DNA from: Spirochaetaceae bacterium
GTDB lineage: Bacteria; Spirochaetota; Spirochaetia; SZUA-6; Bin103
Assembly: GCA_026710565.1 (NCBI GenBank)
Contig: JAPOQV010000006.1
Coordinates: 12,551-76,550 of the forward strand
Length of the DNA stretch: 64,000 nt
Direction of reading: 5' to 3'
Shown piece after piece: positions 15,771-25,811 of the stretch. The position numbers and the translations under genes are program-made. Under the pieces are notes generated by a model. It did not search any database. It was not told the origin of the DNA and worked only from the letters and a program-made list of their open reading frames with translations. Each line of letters opens with the position of its first letter. The first letter of the stretch is position 1.

Positions 15771-18700
15771 AACCTGATCACCGGGCGTGCGGTGATGCTC
15801 ACCGGTCGCCGGAACCGGACCGTCACTGGGCCGACCAGGCCGCCGCCCTGCTGCTCCCTGGGAGCGTGGGAGGACGGGGGAAACCCGACGCTGAAGTGGT
15901 TGGCCAGCGTGTTGTACACCTCGACGGTGAGGTCGTTGTCACCGATGCAGGCCTGCTCGGTGATCCGCAGCCGGTACGGGGGCCGCAGCGCCACCCCGAT
16001 CCTTGCGCCGTTGAGGGTGACTTCCGCCGTAGTGTGGACCACACCCAAGTCGAGCTCGATCTCGGTGTCGAGGTGCTGCCGTTCCAGCCGGAAGCTGGTG
16101 CGGTACTCCGCCCCGCCCGAGTAGCTGCCGAGGGCCAGCGCGCTCCAGTCGGCCAGCTCGACCGCCGACGGATCGCAGGTGAACGCCACCGGCTCGGGCA
16201 TCGCCGCGCCGGCGTAGCGGCCCGGGTGCTGATCGAGCCTCACCGCCACCTGAGCGACCGCCGTGGTGGGCTCGGCCAGCGTCACCCGTCCGGCGTCGAT
16301 GGCCACTTCAGCGCCGTCGACCCACACCTGCGCGCCGGCGGCCTGCACCGATAGGTGCATCTCTCTGGTGCCGGGAGGAGCCGCGAAGCGGAGCCAGCCG
16401 ACACGCGGGTGCTGCGCCGTGTGCACGTCCCACACCAGCTCGCCGCCCGGCTGGAACCACGGCAGCGACGGCAGCGGATGGCCCGCGGTGGCTGGCACCG
16501 CCTCCCCCGGATTCAGGAATGCGGCGTACATGCGAATCGGGCGCTCGCCCACGTGGGCGAGCTTGAGCAGCAGCTCGTTCGGCCCGGCAGCCAGGTTTAC
16601 AGTCGCTCTCCGCCGTTCGCCGGCCGCGGTCGACAGTCCGGCCACCGCCGCGCCGCCCAGCCGCACGCCGACAGCCGCGCCGTCGACGCCGCCGATGAGC
16701 AGGTCCCACTCGCCCGCCGCGGGCGCGACGACCCGGGCCAGCAGGTAGCGCACGTGCCCGCCGGCGGCTTTTCCGTCGTCCACGCTCGGCGGGAAGACGA
16801 TGTACTCCTCCGGGACGCCCTCGAAGCTGCGGCGGTCGGGATCGCCGGGCGTCGAGTGCCGGTGGCCGTAGCGCGGCGAGAAGGCGAACGGCTGCCAGCG
16901 ATGGGTCCGGCCATCGACGACGTGGTCGGCGTCCAGCCGCACCGCGCCGTTGTCGACCTCCGCCGGTTCCGAGCCGGGCCGGAACGGTCCCAGGCTGTAC
17001 GCGAAGGGGCCCTCCGAGTAGAGGTAGTCCTGCCAGTGGCTGTCATCGAGTCCGGCGGTGTGCCAGCCCAGGTCGGCTCCGGCCGTGCCCTGCTCTTCGC
17101 GGTACCGGAAGCGGCGCGCCTCGGGCCCGATGAGCCGGCCGGTGGCAGGCACGCGGAAGTCCCCCCACCGGTTGTCGAGCGTCGGGATCAGGGTCAGCCG
17201 CCACGGCCCGCCGACCGTCAGCGGCGCCGGGGGCGGCTCTACCTTCACGGCGCCACGAAACCCGGCCGGGGCGACCCCACCCGCGACCGCCACGTGCTTC
17301 CGCCCCCCGGAGTCCGCCAACCCTTCGACGACCGCGTCGCCTCCGGCGTCGTCGAGCCGAACCAGCTCGTCGAGGTTGTCATCGACCACCCGCAGCGACG
17401 TGCCCGTCGGTGAGCCCGCCGCATCGTCCCCGGAGTCGAACACGACGATGAGGCCGGCGTAGCGCTCCATGTCGAGCCTCACGGCGGTGCCGCTCCGCGC
17501 CGGACGCCACCGCAGCAGCGGACGGGTCGATCCGGTGGCCGCGTCCCAGAGCGCAGGCTCTCCCACACAGCGGAACGTCACCTCCACGTCGCGGCGCTCG
17601 TTGCTCTGGTTGAACAGGAAGTAGACGTCGGTCCGCCGACCCGCCGCCAGCGTGCGCCGATGGGTGTGGTACACGTCGGCGGCGCTGCAACGGACATCCA
17701 GGTCGACCGAGCGCTCGATCATGGCGGCGACGCGCGGCCCCTCGTTGTACGGCGTGCCGTGCATTTGCATCACCGGCAGGTAAATCGCGCTGCCGCCACG
17801 CTCGTTGCCGTTCACGTGCACGCTGTCGAGCGCCTGGCTGTAGAGCGGAAGCTGATCCATGGCGCGCTTGCCGGCGGCGTGGGCGTACGGCCGGTCCGGA
17901 GCCACCTGGAAGATCGCCTGTACCAGCTCGCGCACCCGCGGGTCGCCGCGGCCGCGCTCCTGCGATGCGGTCGGCAGGCGCCGGTAGCCGATCACCGTCC
18001 CGCCGGCGTCGTAGAAGCGCTTCAGGACTTCCAGCGTCCGGGTCTTGATGGTCGTCATCGGCGGCACGACCACGCAGCGGAACTCGATGCCGGCGATGAC
18101 GAGCACGCCGTCGCCGATCTCCGCACCGTTCAGCGAGTGATCGTCGACGAAGTCGAAGTCGATGCCGTTCCGGTAGAGGTGCTGCGCCAGGGCGAAGCAC
18201 TCGTTGCCCGCCTCGTACGCCAGGCTGGTGAAGTGCTCGCCGCGCAGCCAGTGCGCGTGCACGGTGGTGAGCGGATAGAGCAGCGCCACGTCGGCGCAGT
18301 GGGTGCCCTGGCTCATGACCGCGCAGAGCCGGGAGACATGACGGACGAAGGCGGGCCAGTGCCTAGCGTAGGGCTGCCGGAAGTAGATCAGCGGCGGCTC
18401 CCACTCGTACCAGCCGCCCATGCTGCCGTAGAGCCCGCCGTGGCCGTTGTACAGGTTGAGGCCGTAGGCGAGGTTCTCGTGGGTCCAGGCGAGGTTCCGG
18501 TCCTGGCTCATGCCCCAGCCCGAGCGCCAGTAGGCGCACACCGCCGAGCGCTCGCGCCGGTAGATGTGCTCGATGGAGCTGGACATCTTGGCGTCGATCA
18601 GGCAGCGGTTGCCGGGCTCGGCGCCGAGCGGGTCCTCGTTGCCGGTGACGTGGAAGTGGCGGAGGTAGCGGAAGTAGTCGACGTAGTGCCAAGTCTGGCC

Positions 18701-19687
18701 CAGTACGCTCTGCCGGCCCCACGTGGCAATGGTCGCGAAGCGCAGGCCGCGCTCCTCGTGCCAGCGGCTGAAGGGCCGGTAGAAGTGCTCCTCCAGCAGG
18801 ATGGCCACCGCCTCGTAGTAATCGCAGCGGACCTTGTCGGTGCGCGGGCCGATGTCCCGGAACAGTGCCGCGATCTCGGGCAGCGGATCGTAGCCGTGGT
18901 CGGCCCTGATGCGATCCGCCAGTGCCTGCGAGAAGATGATGTTCCCGCGCAGGACCCACAGCTCGTCGTGCAGGAACACGTCCAGCGTCTCGCCGAACAG
19001 ATCGCCGAGCTCCCGCTCGTGCACCTCCGAGTAGATCTCCAGCCAGCGCGCGGCGACCGCGGGGTTCAGGTAGTCGAGGTCGTGGTGCTCGGAAGCGACG
19101 ACCATGACGCGCCACGTGCCGCCCGGCGCGTTCCAGGTCAGCGTGCCTCCCGTGAGGCGGTCGGTGAGGTCGATGCGGCTGTCCCCGTCCAGGCGGTCGC
19201 CGGCGCCTGCCGGGACGCGGTAGGCCGCCGCGCTGACGACGGACTCGGGACCGGGGACGGCCATCTCGAGGGCAGGTCCGCCGCCGGCCACCGCCGCCTC
19301 GTGGCAGACCAGGCGCCGGCCGACCAGCTCGGGCCGCGTCCGGCCCTCCTCGCGCAGGAGTTCCTGCCAGTAGCCGCGGCCGGTCCAGTCGGAGAACCCC
19401 GCCTTCATGCCGAGCCGGCGATGCTCGGCCACCGAGTGGTTGAAGATCTCCCGCCACCCGTCGCTCCAGTAAGGCGGGTCGGTGGCAAGGGGTTCGGTGC
19501 CGACGAAGCGGGGGTAGTACCACGTCCCGCTCACCCCGGCGGCCTTCATCTGCTCAAGCTGCCAGGTGATCCGCTCCCTGGTCAGGGTGCCGGTTTCCCA
19601 GAACCAGGTGGCGAAGTCGCCGTACTCGGCCGGCGGGTCCTGGAACAGGGCCAGGAGATCGGCGCGCGAACGGTCCGGCCGGCTCAC
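15767..19687 (-). CDS. Large GH106-like glycoside hydrolase (alpha-L-rhamnosidase-like)
   Basis: A 1306-residue enzyme, within the size range of GH106. The N-terminal catalytic region shows WFWETGTLTRERITWQLEQM, a block about a PYWSDGW-REIFNHSV helix, LGMKAGFSDWTGRGYW and DLDYLNPAVAARWLEIYSEV, the pattern of GH106 alpha-L-rhamnosidases and related (beta/alpha)8 enzymes. A glutaminase-like/beta-sandwich C-terminal part (about residues 850-1300) has two carbohydrate-binding-like jelly rolls. No signal peptide is present, so action on imported oligosaccharides is likely. The start is GTG 19687, overlapping the nitrilase stop as GTGA; 93 upstream in-frame codons belong to the nitrilase shadow. 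It is the last gene of the 12-kb minus-strand transporter operon. Acid/base residues cannot be fixed by eye. Confidence 0.8.
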   Translation of the reverse strand: MSRPDRSRADLLALFQDPPAEYGDFATWFWETGTLTRERITWQLEQMKAAGVSGTWYYPRFVGTEPLATDPPYWSDGWREIFNHSVAEHRRLGMKAGFSDWTGRGYWQELLREEGRTRPELVGRRLVCHEAAVAGGGPALEMAVPGPESVVSAAAYRVPAGAGDRLDGDSRIDLTDRLTGGTLTWNAPGGTWRVMVVASEHHDLDYLNPAVAARWLEIYSEVHERELGDLFGETLDVFLHDELWVLRGNIIFSQALADRIRADHGYDPLPEIAALFRDIGPRTDKVRCDYYEAVAILLEEHFYRPFSRWHEERGLRFATIATWGRQSVLGQTWHYVDYFRYLRHFHVTGNEDPLGAEPGNRCLIDAKMSSSIEHIYRRERSAVCAYWRSGWGMSQDRNLAWTHENLAYGLNLYNGHGGLYGSMGGWYEWEPPLIYFRQPYARHWPAFVRHVSRLCAVMSQGTHCADVALLYPLTTVHAHWLRGEHFTSLAYEAGNECFALAQHLYRNGIDFDFVDDHSLNGAEIGDGVLVIAGIEFRCVVVPPMTTIKTRTLEVLKRFYDAGGTVIGYRRLPTASQERGRGDPRVRELVQAIFQVAPDRPYAHAAGKRAMDQLPLYSQALDSVHVNGNERGGSAIYLPVMQMHGTPYNEGPRVAAMIERSVDLDVRCSAADVYHTHRRTLAAGRRTDVYFLFNQSNERRDVEVTFRCVGEPALWDAATGSTRPLLRWRPARSGTAVRLDMERYAGLIVVFDSGDDAAGSPTGTSLRVVDDNLDELVRLDDAGGDAVVEGLADSGGRKHVAVAGGVAPAGFRGAVKVEPPPAPLTVGGPWRLTLIPTLDNRWGDFRVPATGRLIGPEARRFRYREEQGTAGADLGWHTAGLDDSHWQDYLYSEGPFAYSLGPFRPGSEPAEVDNGAVRLDADHVVDGRTHRWQPFAFSPRYGHRHSTPGDPDRRSFEGVPEEYIVFPPSVDDGKAAGGHVRYLLARVVAPAAGEWDLLIGGVDGAAVGVRLGGAAVAGLSTAAGERRRATVNLAAGPNELLLKLAHVGERPIRMYAAFLNPGEAVPATAGHPLPSLPWFQPGGELVWDVHTAQHPRVGWLRFAAPPGTREMHLSVQAAGAQVWVDGAEVAIDAGRVTLAEPTTAVAQVAVRLDQHPGRYAGAAMPEPVAFTCDPSAVELADWSALALGSYSGGAEYRTSFRLERQHLDTEIELDLGVVHTTAEVTLNGARIGVALRPPYRLRITEQACIGDNDLTVEVYNTLANHFSVGFPPSSHAPREQQGGGLVGPVTVRFRRPVSITARPVIRF

Positions 19688-20484
19688 GGCGCGGACAGCT
19701 CCGCATAAAGCTCCGGCCGGCGTACCCGCTGCTCGTTCCAGTGGACGGCGCGCGCCTCGCGCATCGCGGCCAGGTCCAGCTCGGCACGGAGGATCGATTC
19801 CCCTGCTCCGGCCTCGGCGACCGTGTCCCCTTTCCAGTCGAAGATGGCGCTGTGTCCACCGCGGGCGTGACCCTGGGCGCGATTGGCGACAGCGACTGCC
19901 GCGCAGTTGCTGGCCGCGTGGTAGGCCGCCGAACCGCGCTTCACGCCGGGGCGGTTGGTGAGCCACAGGATGATCTCCGCCCCCTTGACGGCGAGCGTGC
20001 GCGGCACCTCCGGATAGTCGCCGTCCTTGCAGATCATGATGCCGACCCTTGCGAACGGCGTATCGAACACGGGAATGTCGTCGCCCGGCACCAGTACGTC
20101 CACCTCCCGTGCGATCGACGGGTCGTAGTGGGCGAGTGAGAGATGCGTCTTCCGGGACGTGCCGGCCAGCGCACCCGTGGAGTCGATGAGCACCACCGTG
20201 TTGTGCAGTCCGCGCGGCGATCCCTCGATCAGACCGGCGGCAACGAACACCCCGCAGCGCGCGGCCGCCTTCGCCAGGATCTCGAACTGCTCACCCGGCA
20301 CGGGGCTGGCCAGCGGCGCGAAGTCGGCGCCGCAGTAGTCGGAGACCGCGACCTCCGGGAACGCGACGAGCCCCGCTCCCCGCGCTGCCGCGTCCTCGAT
20401 GAGCTTCACCATGCGGCCAAGGTTCGCGTCGACGTGGCCCGGCAACCCGTCGAACTGCACGCTGGCGACGGTGACGCTGCTCAT
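19684..20484 (-). CDS. Carbon-nitrogen hydrolase (nitrilase superfamily)
   Basis: A 266-residue nitrilase-superfamily amidase with the catalytic triad E44 (AFPEVAVSDY), K112 (RKTHLSL) and C152 (IMICKDGDYPEV). The family cleaves C-N bonds in amides, nitriles or carbamates. It starts at ATG 20484, 25 bases after the propeller stop, and its own stop overlaps the GH106-like start. Position between a sugar propeller and a rhamnosidase-like enzyme suggests release of an amide or N-acyl decoration from the imported glycan, but this is inference. Confidence 0.9.
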   Translation of the reverse strand: MSSVTVASVQFDGLPGHVDANLGRMVKLIEDAAARGAGLVAFPEVAVSDYCGADFAPLASPVPGEQFEILAKAAARCGVFVAAGLIEGSPRGLHNTVVLIDSTGALAGTSRKTHLSLAHYDPSIAREVDVLVPGDDIPVFDTPFARVGIMICKDGDYPEVPRTLAVKGAEIILWLTNRPGVKRGSAAYHAASNCAAVAVANRAQGHARGGHSAIFDWKGDTVAEAGAGESILRAELDLAAMREARAVHWNEQRVRRPELYAELSAP

Positions 20485-20509
20485 CGTTCGCGGCGGCTCC
20501 GCGGCCGCC

Positions 20510-21427
20510 TCAGCCCAGGCTGACCTGGGCGATGTAGATGTTCGCCTTCCCTTCGTGTGACGAGTAGTAGCTGATCCACAGCCGCTCCTCGTGCCAGACC
20601 ATACCGGGATAGGAGTTGTCGCCGCCACTGGGCAGCACCAGCGCCACGTCGAAGCCATCGCGGCTCATCCTGGCCAGCGTGGTGACCGGCGCGCCCGTGG
20701 CATCGGTGCAGCGGGCGCCGGCCCAGAGATCGCCGCTCGGGACGCGGATGAAGTTGGGGCCGCCCAGGCTCTGCGGCAGGTGCGCGAACGACCACTCGGT
20801 GTAGGGCGGCCGGCTGCTGCCGATCCAGTCGGGCCGGATCAGCGCGATCATCTCGCCGTCGGGCATGATGCGCAGGGTGGTCTCGCTGACCGTCCAGCTT
20901 CCGTCCGGCGGACGCAACTCCGTCACCCACTGCCACTCCAGGCCGTCACGGGTCGTGTACAGGAAGCCGCGGCGCGGGTTGTCCGCTTCCCCGAGCTTCG
21001 AGACGGAGTAGCCGACCCCGTCGTGCCACGTCACGCGCCACAGCCAGTGGTCCTCGGCGAGCACGCGGGCGGGCGCGCTCCACGTGATGCCGTCCTCGGA
21101 AAAGCACACACGGGGGGAACGGCTGAGATACGTTGTTCCCCTGAATACCGTACCGCCGGCCAGCAGCAGCATCCTCCCGTCGGGCATGACCGACAGCTTG
21201 GGATCGCGCAGGTCGATCCCCTCCTCCACGACCTCGGCGGCGCTGGTCCACGCTTCGCCGTCGTCGGACACCAGAACCCGGAGCGTGCCGATGCTCTTGC
21301 CGTGATCCGTGGCCTCCCGGAACGTGCACCACCAGCGGCCGTGGTGGCGCAGCAGGTCGGTGAAGGCGCTGTGCGGCGCCCGGTCCCAGATCCGGGCGAC
21401 GGAGACGAGATGCGGTTCGCTAGCCAC
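20510..21427 (-). CDS. Sialidase-superfamily beta-propeller protein (short type)
   Basis: A 305-residue propeller with Asp-box-like repeats ([28 protein letters not shown]) and a middle block [20 protein letters not shown] that matches the LDDRDPKLLATDDRLSVYFF block of the 27786-28874 protein. The start is GTG 21427, eleven bases from AAAGGAGG; the upstream ATG at 21475 lies within the OppF gene and lacks a ribosome site. Eight bases overlap the OppF stop. It ends [12 protein letters not shown], similar to the other short propellers. It is encoded downstream of a complete Opp importer, implying cytoplasmic action on what that importer delivers. Confidence 0.82.
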   Translation of the reverse strand: MASEPHLVSVARIWDRAPHSAFTDLLRHHGRWWCTFREATDHGKSIGTLRVLVSDDGEAWTSAAEVVEEGIDLRDPKLSVMPDGRMLLLAGGTVFRGTTYLSRSPRVCFSEDGITWSAPARVLAEDHWLWRVTWHDGVGYSVSKLGEADNPRRGFLYTTRDGLEWQWVTELRPPDGSWTVSETTLRIMPDGEMIALIRPDWIGSSRPPYTEWSFAHLPQSLGGPNFIRVPSGDLWAGARCTDATGAPVTTLARMSRDGFDVALVLPSGGDNSYPGMVWHEERLWISYYSSHEGKANIYIAQVSLG

Positions 21428-22505
21428 TTCGATCCTCCTTTGTTTCGGAAGCGGACTGCCCGCCGGCATTCGCACTTGCCCACGGCGGCTTGGTGATCGT
21501 CCGCCCCTGCAACTGCAGCTCTTCGGCGCGTATGCACGCGCTCATCTGTCCCATGGCAACCTCCTCGAGTTGCGGCACGTCCTGACGGCAGGCGTCGATC
21601 GCATACGGACAGCGGGTATGGAACGCGCAACCGGCGGGCGGGTTGGCCGCGCTGGGCACGTCGCCCTCCAGGACGATGCGCTCGTCGGTATCGTCCGGAT
21701 CCGGGGCCGGGAACGCCGAAAGCAGCGCCTCCGTGTACGGGTGCCGGGGACTGCGGAACACCGCGTCCGAGGCTCCGGTCTCTACGATGCGCCCCAGGTA
21801 CATCACGGCAACGCGGTCGCTGATGTAGCGGACCACGCTCAGATCATGGGCGATGAACAGGTAGCTCAGGCCGAACCGCCGCTGCAGCTCGATCATCAGA
21901 TTGAGGATCTGCGCCTGCACCGACACGTCGAGGGCGGACACCGGCTCGTCGGCGACGACCAGTTGCGGCTTGAGCGCCAGCGCCCGGGCAAGGCTGATCC
22001 GCTGCCGCTGACCGCCGGAGAACTCGTGCGGGAACCGGTCCGCATACGCCGGCCGGAGGCCCACCGCTTCCATGAGAGGCTCCACCTCCGCGCGCAGCGC
22101 CGGACCGCGGATGCCTTCCTGCACCTCCAGCGGCTCGCCGACGATCTCGATCACGCGCAGGTAGGGATTGAGCGAGGAATACGGATCCTGGAACACGACC
22201 TGCACGTGGCGGCGGAACGCCTTCAGCTCCCGTCGGCTCAGGGCGTGCACGTCGATGCGCTCCCCGTCGGAGTGAAAGATCACCGTGCCGCCGGACGGCC
22301 TGGCAAGCCCCGCGGCCACCCTGCCGGCGGTGGTCTTGCCGCAGCCGCTCTCGCCCACCAGCCCGAGCGTCTCTCCCTTGCGAACGGAGAAGTTCACGCC
22401 GTCCACGGCCCTGACCTGTCCGACGGTGCGCCGCAGCAACCCCTTCTCGATCGGGAAGTGCTTCCGCAGGTTCTCGACGGTCAGCAGCTCGGGCGGATTG
22501 GGCAC
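21420..22505 (-). CDS. Opp/Dpp-type ABC importer ATPase, OppF/DppF, system 1
   Basis: A 361-residue ATPase with Walker [10 protein letters not shown], signature FSGGQRQR, Walker B VVADEP and switch FIAHDLSVV, plus the OppF C-terminal extension containing [10 protein letters not shown] with conserved cysteines (CxFHTRCPxAxxxC) that may hold an iron-sulfur cluster. GTG 22505 is chosen because GAGGAG lies six bases upstream and the ORF beyond it is the shadow of OppD. OppD ends within four bases of this start, so translation is coupled. The N-terminal [16 protein letters not shown] and [10 protein letters not shown] are family-typical. Confidence 0.93.
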   Translation of the reverse strand: MPNPPELLTVENLRKHFPIEKGLLRRTVGQVRAVDGVNFSVRKGETLGLVGESGCGKTTAGRVAAGLARPSGGTVIFHSDGERIDVHALSRRELKAFRRHVQVVFQDPYSSLNPYLRVIEIVGEPLEVQEGIRGPALRAEVEPLMEAVGLRPAYADRFPHEFSGGQRQRISLARALALKPQLVVADEPVSALDVSVQAQILNLMIELQRRFGLSYLFIAHDLSVVRYISDRVAVMYLGRIVETGASDAVFRSPRHPYTEALLSAFPAPDPDDTDERIVLEGDVPSAANPPAGCAFHTRCPYAIDACRQDVPQLEEVAMGQMSACIRAEELQLQGRTITKPPWASANAGGQSASETKEDRSG

Positions 22506-22507
22506 GC

Positions 22508-23509
22508 CTACTCCTCGCTCTTTCCCTCGTGGAGCCAGCACGCAACCGTGTGATCCCGTCCGACCTCGAACTCCGGCGGCTTCTGCGCACACCGGTCGCT
22601 GGCGTGATCGCAGCGGGGTGCGAAGGGGCAGCCGGCGCTGTGCGTCAGCGGATGCGGCACCGAGCCCTGGATGACCGCCAGCCGCTGCTTCGGTTCCTCG
22701 ACCATGGAGGGGATCGAGCGAAACAGCGCCTGCGTGTAAGGATGCCGCGGATCGTGGAACAGGTCCCGGACCCGCGCGCGTTCCATCACCTGCCCCAGGT
22801 ACATCACCATCACGTCGTCGGCCATCTTTGCGATCACCCCCAGGTCGTGGGTGATGAACAGGATGGCCATGTGGAACTGCTCCTGCAGCCGCTTCAGCAG
22901 CGCCAGGATCTGCGCCTCGATGGTGACGTCGAGGGCGGTGGTCGGCTCGTCGGCGATCAGGAGCTTCGGCCTGCAGACCAGGGCCATCGCGATCATGCCC
23001 CGCTGCCGCATGCCGCCCGAGAGCTGGTGCGGGTAGGTGTTCATGCGCTGCTCCGGATCGGGCATGCCCACGGCGCGCAGCATCTCCACCGCCGTGGAGG
23101 TCACCTCGTCGGCGCCCATGCCGGTGTGCTCCTGCAGGGCCTCCTTGATCTGGAAGCCGATGGTGTAGACGGGGGTCAGGGCCCGCATCGGCTCCTGAAA
23201 GATCATGGACACGTCGCGGCCGCGGATGGCACGGATCCGTCTGCCGCGCTGCGGCAGCTTGGCCAGATCGACCGAGCCCCCGTCCGTCGCAAGCATCATG
23301 GAGCCGCTCTCCAGCTTGCCGGGGGGACTCTTGACCAGCCGCAGCACGCTCAGCGCCGTAACGCTCTTGCCGCAACCGCTCTCACCGACCACCCCCAGCG
23401 TCTGGTTGGGCGCTACGCTGAAGCTCACGCCGTCCACCGCCCGCACGACGCCGTCGTCCGTGTGGAAGTACGTCCGGAGGTCGCTCACCCGGAGCAGCGC
23501 GTCGCTCAC
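22508..23509 (-). CDS. Opp/Dpp-type ABC importer ATPase, OppD/DppD, system 1
   Basis: A 333-residue ATPase: Walker A GESGCGKS at 42-49, [13 protein letters not shown]-loop, signature LSGGMRQR, Walker [13 protein letters not shown], switch FITHDLGVI, and the [14 protein letters not shown] cysteine motif. Its GTG start at 23509 is preceded by a duplicated 14-base sequence and follows the OppC stop by 24 bases. It pairs with OppF (21420) to energise the OppBC permease. The methionine-rich [10 protein letters not shown] and [12 protein letters not shown] blocks are typical of OppD. Confidence 0.93.
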   Translation of the reverse strand: MSDALLRVSDLRTYFHTDDGVVRAVDGVSFSVAPNQTLGVVGESGCGKSVTALSVLRLVKSPPGKLESGSMMLATDGGSVDLAKLPQRGRRIRAIRGRDVSMIFQEPMRALTPVYTIGFQIKEALQEHTGMGADEVTSTAVEMLRAVGMPDPEQRMNTYPHQLSGGMRQRGMIAMALVCRPKLLIADEPTTALDVTIEAQILALLKRLQEQFHMAILFITHDLGVIAKMADDVMVMYLGQVMERARVRDLFHDPRHPYTQALFRSIPSMVEEPKQRLAVIQGSVPHPLTHSAGCPFAPRCDHASDRCAQKPPEFEVGRDHTVACWLHEGKSEE

Positions 23510-23510
23510 G

Positions 23511-23538
23511 TGGCAGGGCTCATGTGGCAGGGCTCATG
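23511..23538 (-). repeat. Tandem 14-base duplication in the OppC-OppD gap
   Basis: The 14-base unit TGGCAGGGCTCATG (plus-strand reading) occurs twice in a row, at 23511-23524 and 23525-23538. It covers the end of OppC, including a possible second stop, and the OppD leader. Probably a slippage duplication with no clear function. Confidence 0.8.
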
Positions 23539-24712
23539 TGGCGAACGGATCGGCGGCGTCGCGGACGCCGTCGCCGAGGGAGTTGAAGGCGAGCACGATG
23601 ACGATGATGTAGATCGCCGGCAGCCCGAGCCAGGGCTGATGCAACAGCGCCTGCACGCTCTGCGCCCCCTGCAGCAGGATGCCCCAGCTCGTCATGGGCG
23701 GGGTGACGCCGACGCCGAGGAAGCTGAGACTGCTCTCCGCCAGGATCAGCTCCGGCACCGACAGCGTCGCCACGACGATGATGTGGCTCAGCGAGCCCGG
23801 CAGCAGGTGCTTGGTGATGATCCGCCACGTGCCGGCGCCGACCCCCTCGGCTGCCAGGACGTACTCCTCGTTGCGATACGCCAGCACCTTGCCGCGCACG
23901 ACCCGCGCCAGGCCGCCCCAGCCGATGAGCGATATCGCCACGACGATTCCCATGTACACCCATCCGGAAGGCCAGGTGGCGGGAATGGCGGCAGAGAACG
24001 CCAGCCACAGCGGCACCCTGGGAAACGAGATCAGCACCTCGATGAACCGCTGCAGTGCGTGGTCGATCATCCTTCCGAAGTAGCCGGAGGCGATGCCGAG
24101 GATGGTGCCGATGATGATCGTCACCAGGGTGCCGACCAGCGGTACGCTCAGGCTCACCTGCGATCCGATCAGGATGCGCGACAGCAGGTCCCGGCCCAGC
24201 GTGTCGGTCCCGAACAGGAAGATCGAGCCGCCCTCTTCGACCCCGAACAGGTGGCGCTGCATCGGGATGATGCCGAGCCAGCGGTACGGCTCTCCCCGCA
24301 CGAAGAACTGCACGTAGTACTTGGTGTCCTCCTGCTCCTGGTAGGTGAGCGCGAACGTCTCCAGGTCCAGCTCCTGCTTGAGCGCGTACGTGTACGGCCT
24401 GCTCAGGCGCCCATCCTCGTCGAAGAAGTGGACCCGCTGCGGCGGGGCGAAGCGCAGCTTCGTGAACTTCTCGTCGTGGTGATAGGGGCTCAGGAACGCC
24501 GCGAACAGCGCCATCAGGTAGAACAGCGCGACCACCACCGCGCTCGCGCCCGCCAGCCGGTTCTTGCGGAACCTCCTCCAGGCAAGCTGCCGGGGAGTTC
24601 GCAGCGCCGTTTCCAGGGCCTCGCTGTCCTCGAGCCCGACCGCACGGGCGGCAGGCGCCACCCGCGAGGGATCATCCGCACGCGGTGATGTCGGTCGCTG
24701 GTCGCCGCTCAC
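23534..24712 (-). CDS. Opp/Dpp-type ABC permease, OppC/DppC, system 1
   Basis: A 392-residue permease, longer than usual. After the first membrane helix (about residues 52-74) a large extracytoplasmic insertion of about 100 residues (SPYHHDEKF to EEGGSIFLFG) precedes GTDTLGRDLLSRIL, the standard OppC motif. Five further helices follow, with the cytoplasmic EAA-like loop ending EGVGAGTWRIITKHLLPG. Such insertions are known from carbohydrate-transporting members of the Opp family. It starts at GTG 24712, twelve bases after the OppB stop, and ends with LAFNSLGDGVRDAADPF. The system-2 permease at 30529 has the same insertion. Confidence 0.92.
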   Translation of the reverse strand: MSGDQRPTSPRADDPSRVAPAARAVGLEDSEALETALRTPRQLAWRRFRKNRLAGASAVVVALFYLMALFAAFLSPYHHDEKFTKLRFAPPQRVHFFDEDGRLSRPYTYALKQELDLETFALTYQEQEDTKYYVQFFVRGEPYRWLGIIPMQRHLFGVEEGGSIFLFGTDTLGRDLLSRILIGSQVSLSVPLVGTLVTIIIGTILGIASGYFGRMIDHALQRFIEVLISFPRVPLWLAFSAAIPATWPSGWVYMGIVVAISLIGWGGLARVVRGKVLAYRNEEYVLAAEGVGAGTWRIITKHLLPGSLSHIIVVATLSVPELILAESSLSFLGVGVTPPMTSWGILLQGAQSVQALLHQPWLGLPAIYIIVIVLAFNSLGDGVRDAADPFAT

Positions 24713-24724
24713 GACAGGCCCCTG

Positions 24725-25723
24725 TCAGTCATAGCGGATCCGCGGGTCGAGCCACGCCAGCGCGATGTCTGCGATGAGGTTGCCCAGCAGCAGGAAGATC
24801 CCGAAGAACTGCAGAATGCTCCCCGCCAGGTACACGTCCTCCTGCAGGAGCGCCCTGAACAGCAACGGGCCGGCGGTGGGCAGGTTCAGCACGATCGAGG
24901 TGATCGTCTCTCCCGACAGCATGGCCGGCAGCGACAGGCCGAGGGCGCTGATGAACGGGTTGAACGCGATGCGGACGCTGTGACGCCTGATGACCACCGG
25001 CTCGGCCATGCCCTTGGAACGGGCGGTGGTCACGTGCGGCTGCTCCAGCACCTCCAGCAGGTTGCCGCGCATGATGCGAATCGTGCTGGCGGTGCCGGCG
25101 GTGCCGATGACGATGATCGGAATCCACAGGTTCTTCGCCAGGTCCCACAGCTTCGCGAGGCTCCACGGAGCGTCCTCGTATTCGGCGGACAGCAGGCGGC
25201 CCACCGGGAGGTCGAGCACGAACAGCGCGAACACCATCAGGACCAGGGCGAGGAAGAAGTTCGGGATCGACAGGCCGATGAAGCCCGCGAAGGTCGCGCC
25301 GTAGTCGCCCAGGCTGTTCTTGTGCGTGGCGGAGTAGATGCCGATCGGAATGCCGATGGCCCAAGTGAACAGCAGCGTGATGAGCGACAGGCCGAAACTG
25401 ATCAGGAGCCGGTCCTCCAACATCTCCCGCACCGGCAGAAACGTCTCCAGCGACAGGCCGAAGTCGCCGCGCATGAAGTTGCCGATCCAGAACAGGTATT
25501 GCTGCCATTGCGGCTGGTCCAGACCGAAGCGCGCCCTGATGTTCTGCGCAAGCTCCTCGGCCGCCTGAGCGTTGATCACCCGTGCGTCGGTGCCGGCGGC
25601 GAGCGCGATCAGGTTCGACGCGTAGTCCCCGGGCGGCAACTGGATGGTGATGAAGACCACGATCGAGATCAGGAAGAACGACACGATCATGGTCAGCACC
25701 CGGCGGATGATGAACGTCGTCAT
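24725..25723 (-). CDS. Opp/Dpp-type ABC permease, OppB/DppB, system 1
   Basis: A 332-residue permease beginning MTTFIIRRVLTMIVSFFL, with six membrane helices and the OppB-type coupling region in ARSKGMAEPVVIRRHSVRIAFNP and the final LADIALAWLDPRIRYD. The start is ATG 25723, without an obvious Shine-Dalgarno. It is separated from the binding-protein gene by 88 bases holding a terminator-like hairpin. It forms the channel with OppC (23534). Confidence 0.92.
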   Translation of the reverse strand: MTTFIIRRVLTMIVSFFLISIVVFITIQLPPGDYASNLIALAAGTDARVINAQAAEELAQNIRARFGLDQPQWQQYLFWIGNFMRGDFGLSLETFLPVREMLEDRLLISFGLSLITLLFTWAIGIPIGIYSATHKNSLGDYGATFAGFIGLSIPNFFLALVLMVFALFVLDLPVGRLLSAEYEDAPWSLAKLWDLAKNLWIPIIVIGTAGTASTIRIMRGNLLEVLEQPHVTTARSKGMAEPVVIRRHSVRIAFNPFISALGLSLPAMLSGETITSIVLNLPTAGPLLFRALLQEDVYLAGSILQFFGIFLLLGNLIADIALAWLDPRIRYD

Positions 25724-25754
25724 GAGGGATCAAATTTGGCGAATCAAAGGGCGA

Positions 25755-25792
25755 ATCAAAAAGGGACTGACGGGCAAACCCGCCAGTCCCTG
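25755..25792 (-). terminator. Hairpin plus U-tract between the binding protein and permease genes
   Basis: On minus, the stem pairs AGGGACTG with CAGTCCCT, with inner GCGGG/CCCGT bases, around a short TTTG loop, and is followed by TTTTTGATTC. This fits a Rho-independent terminator placed after the binding-protein gene. Since the permease genes continue on the same strand, it probably attenuates transcription so that more binding protein than permease is made. Confidence 0.75.
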
Positions 25793-25811
25793 AGGTAAGC
25801 CTCTTGCGATC

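Noticed and set aside
15705..16124. The full 139-codon frame as an intact gene
   Set aside because: Only the first 22-25 codons resemble a real protein; the rest is antisense to the GH106-like gene.
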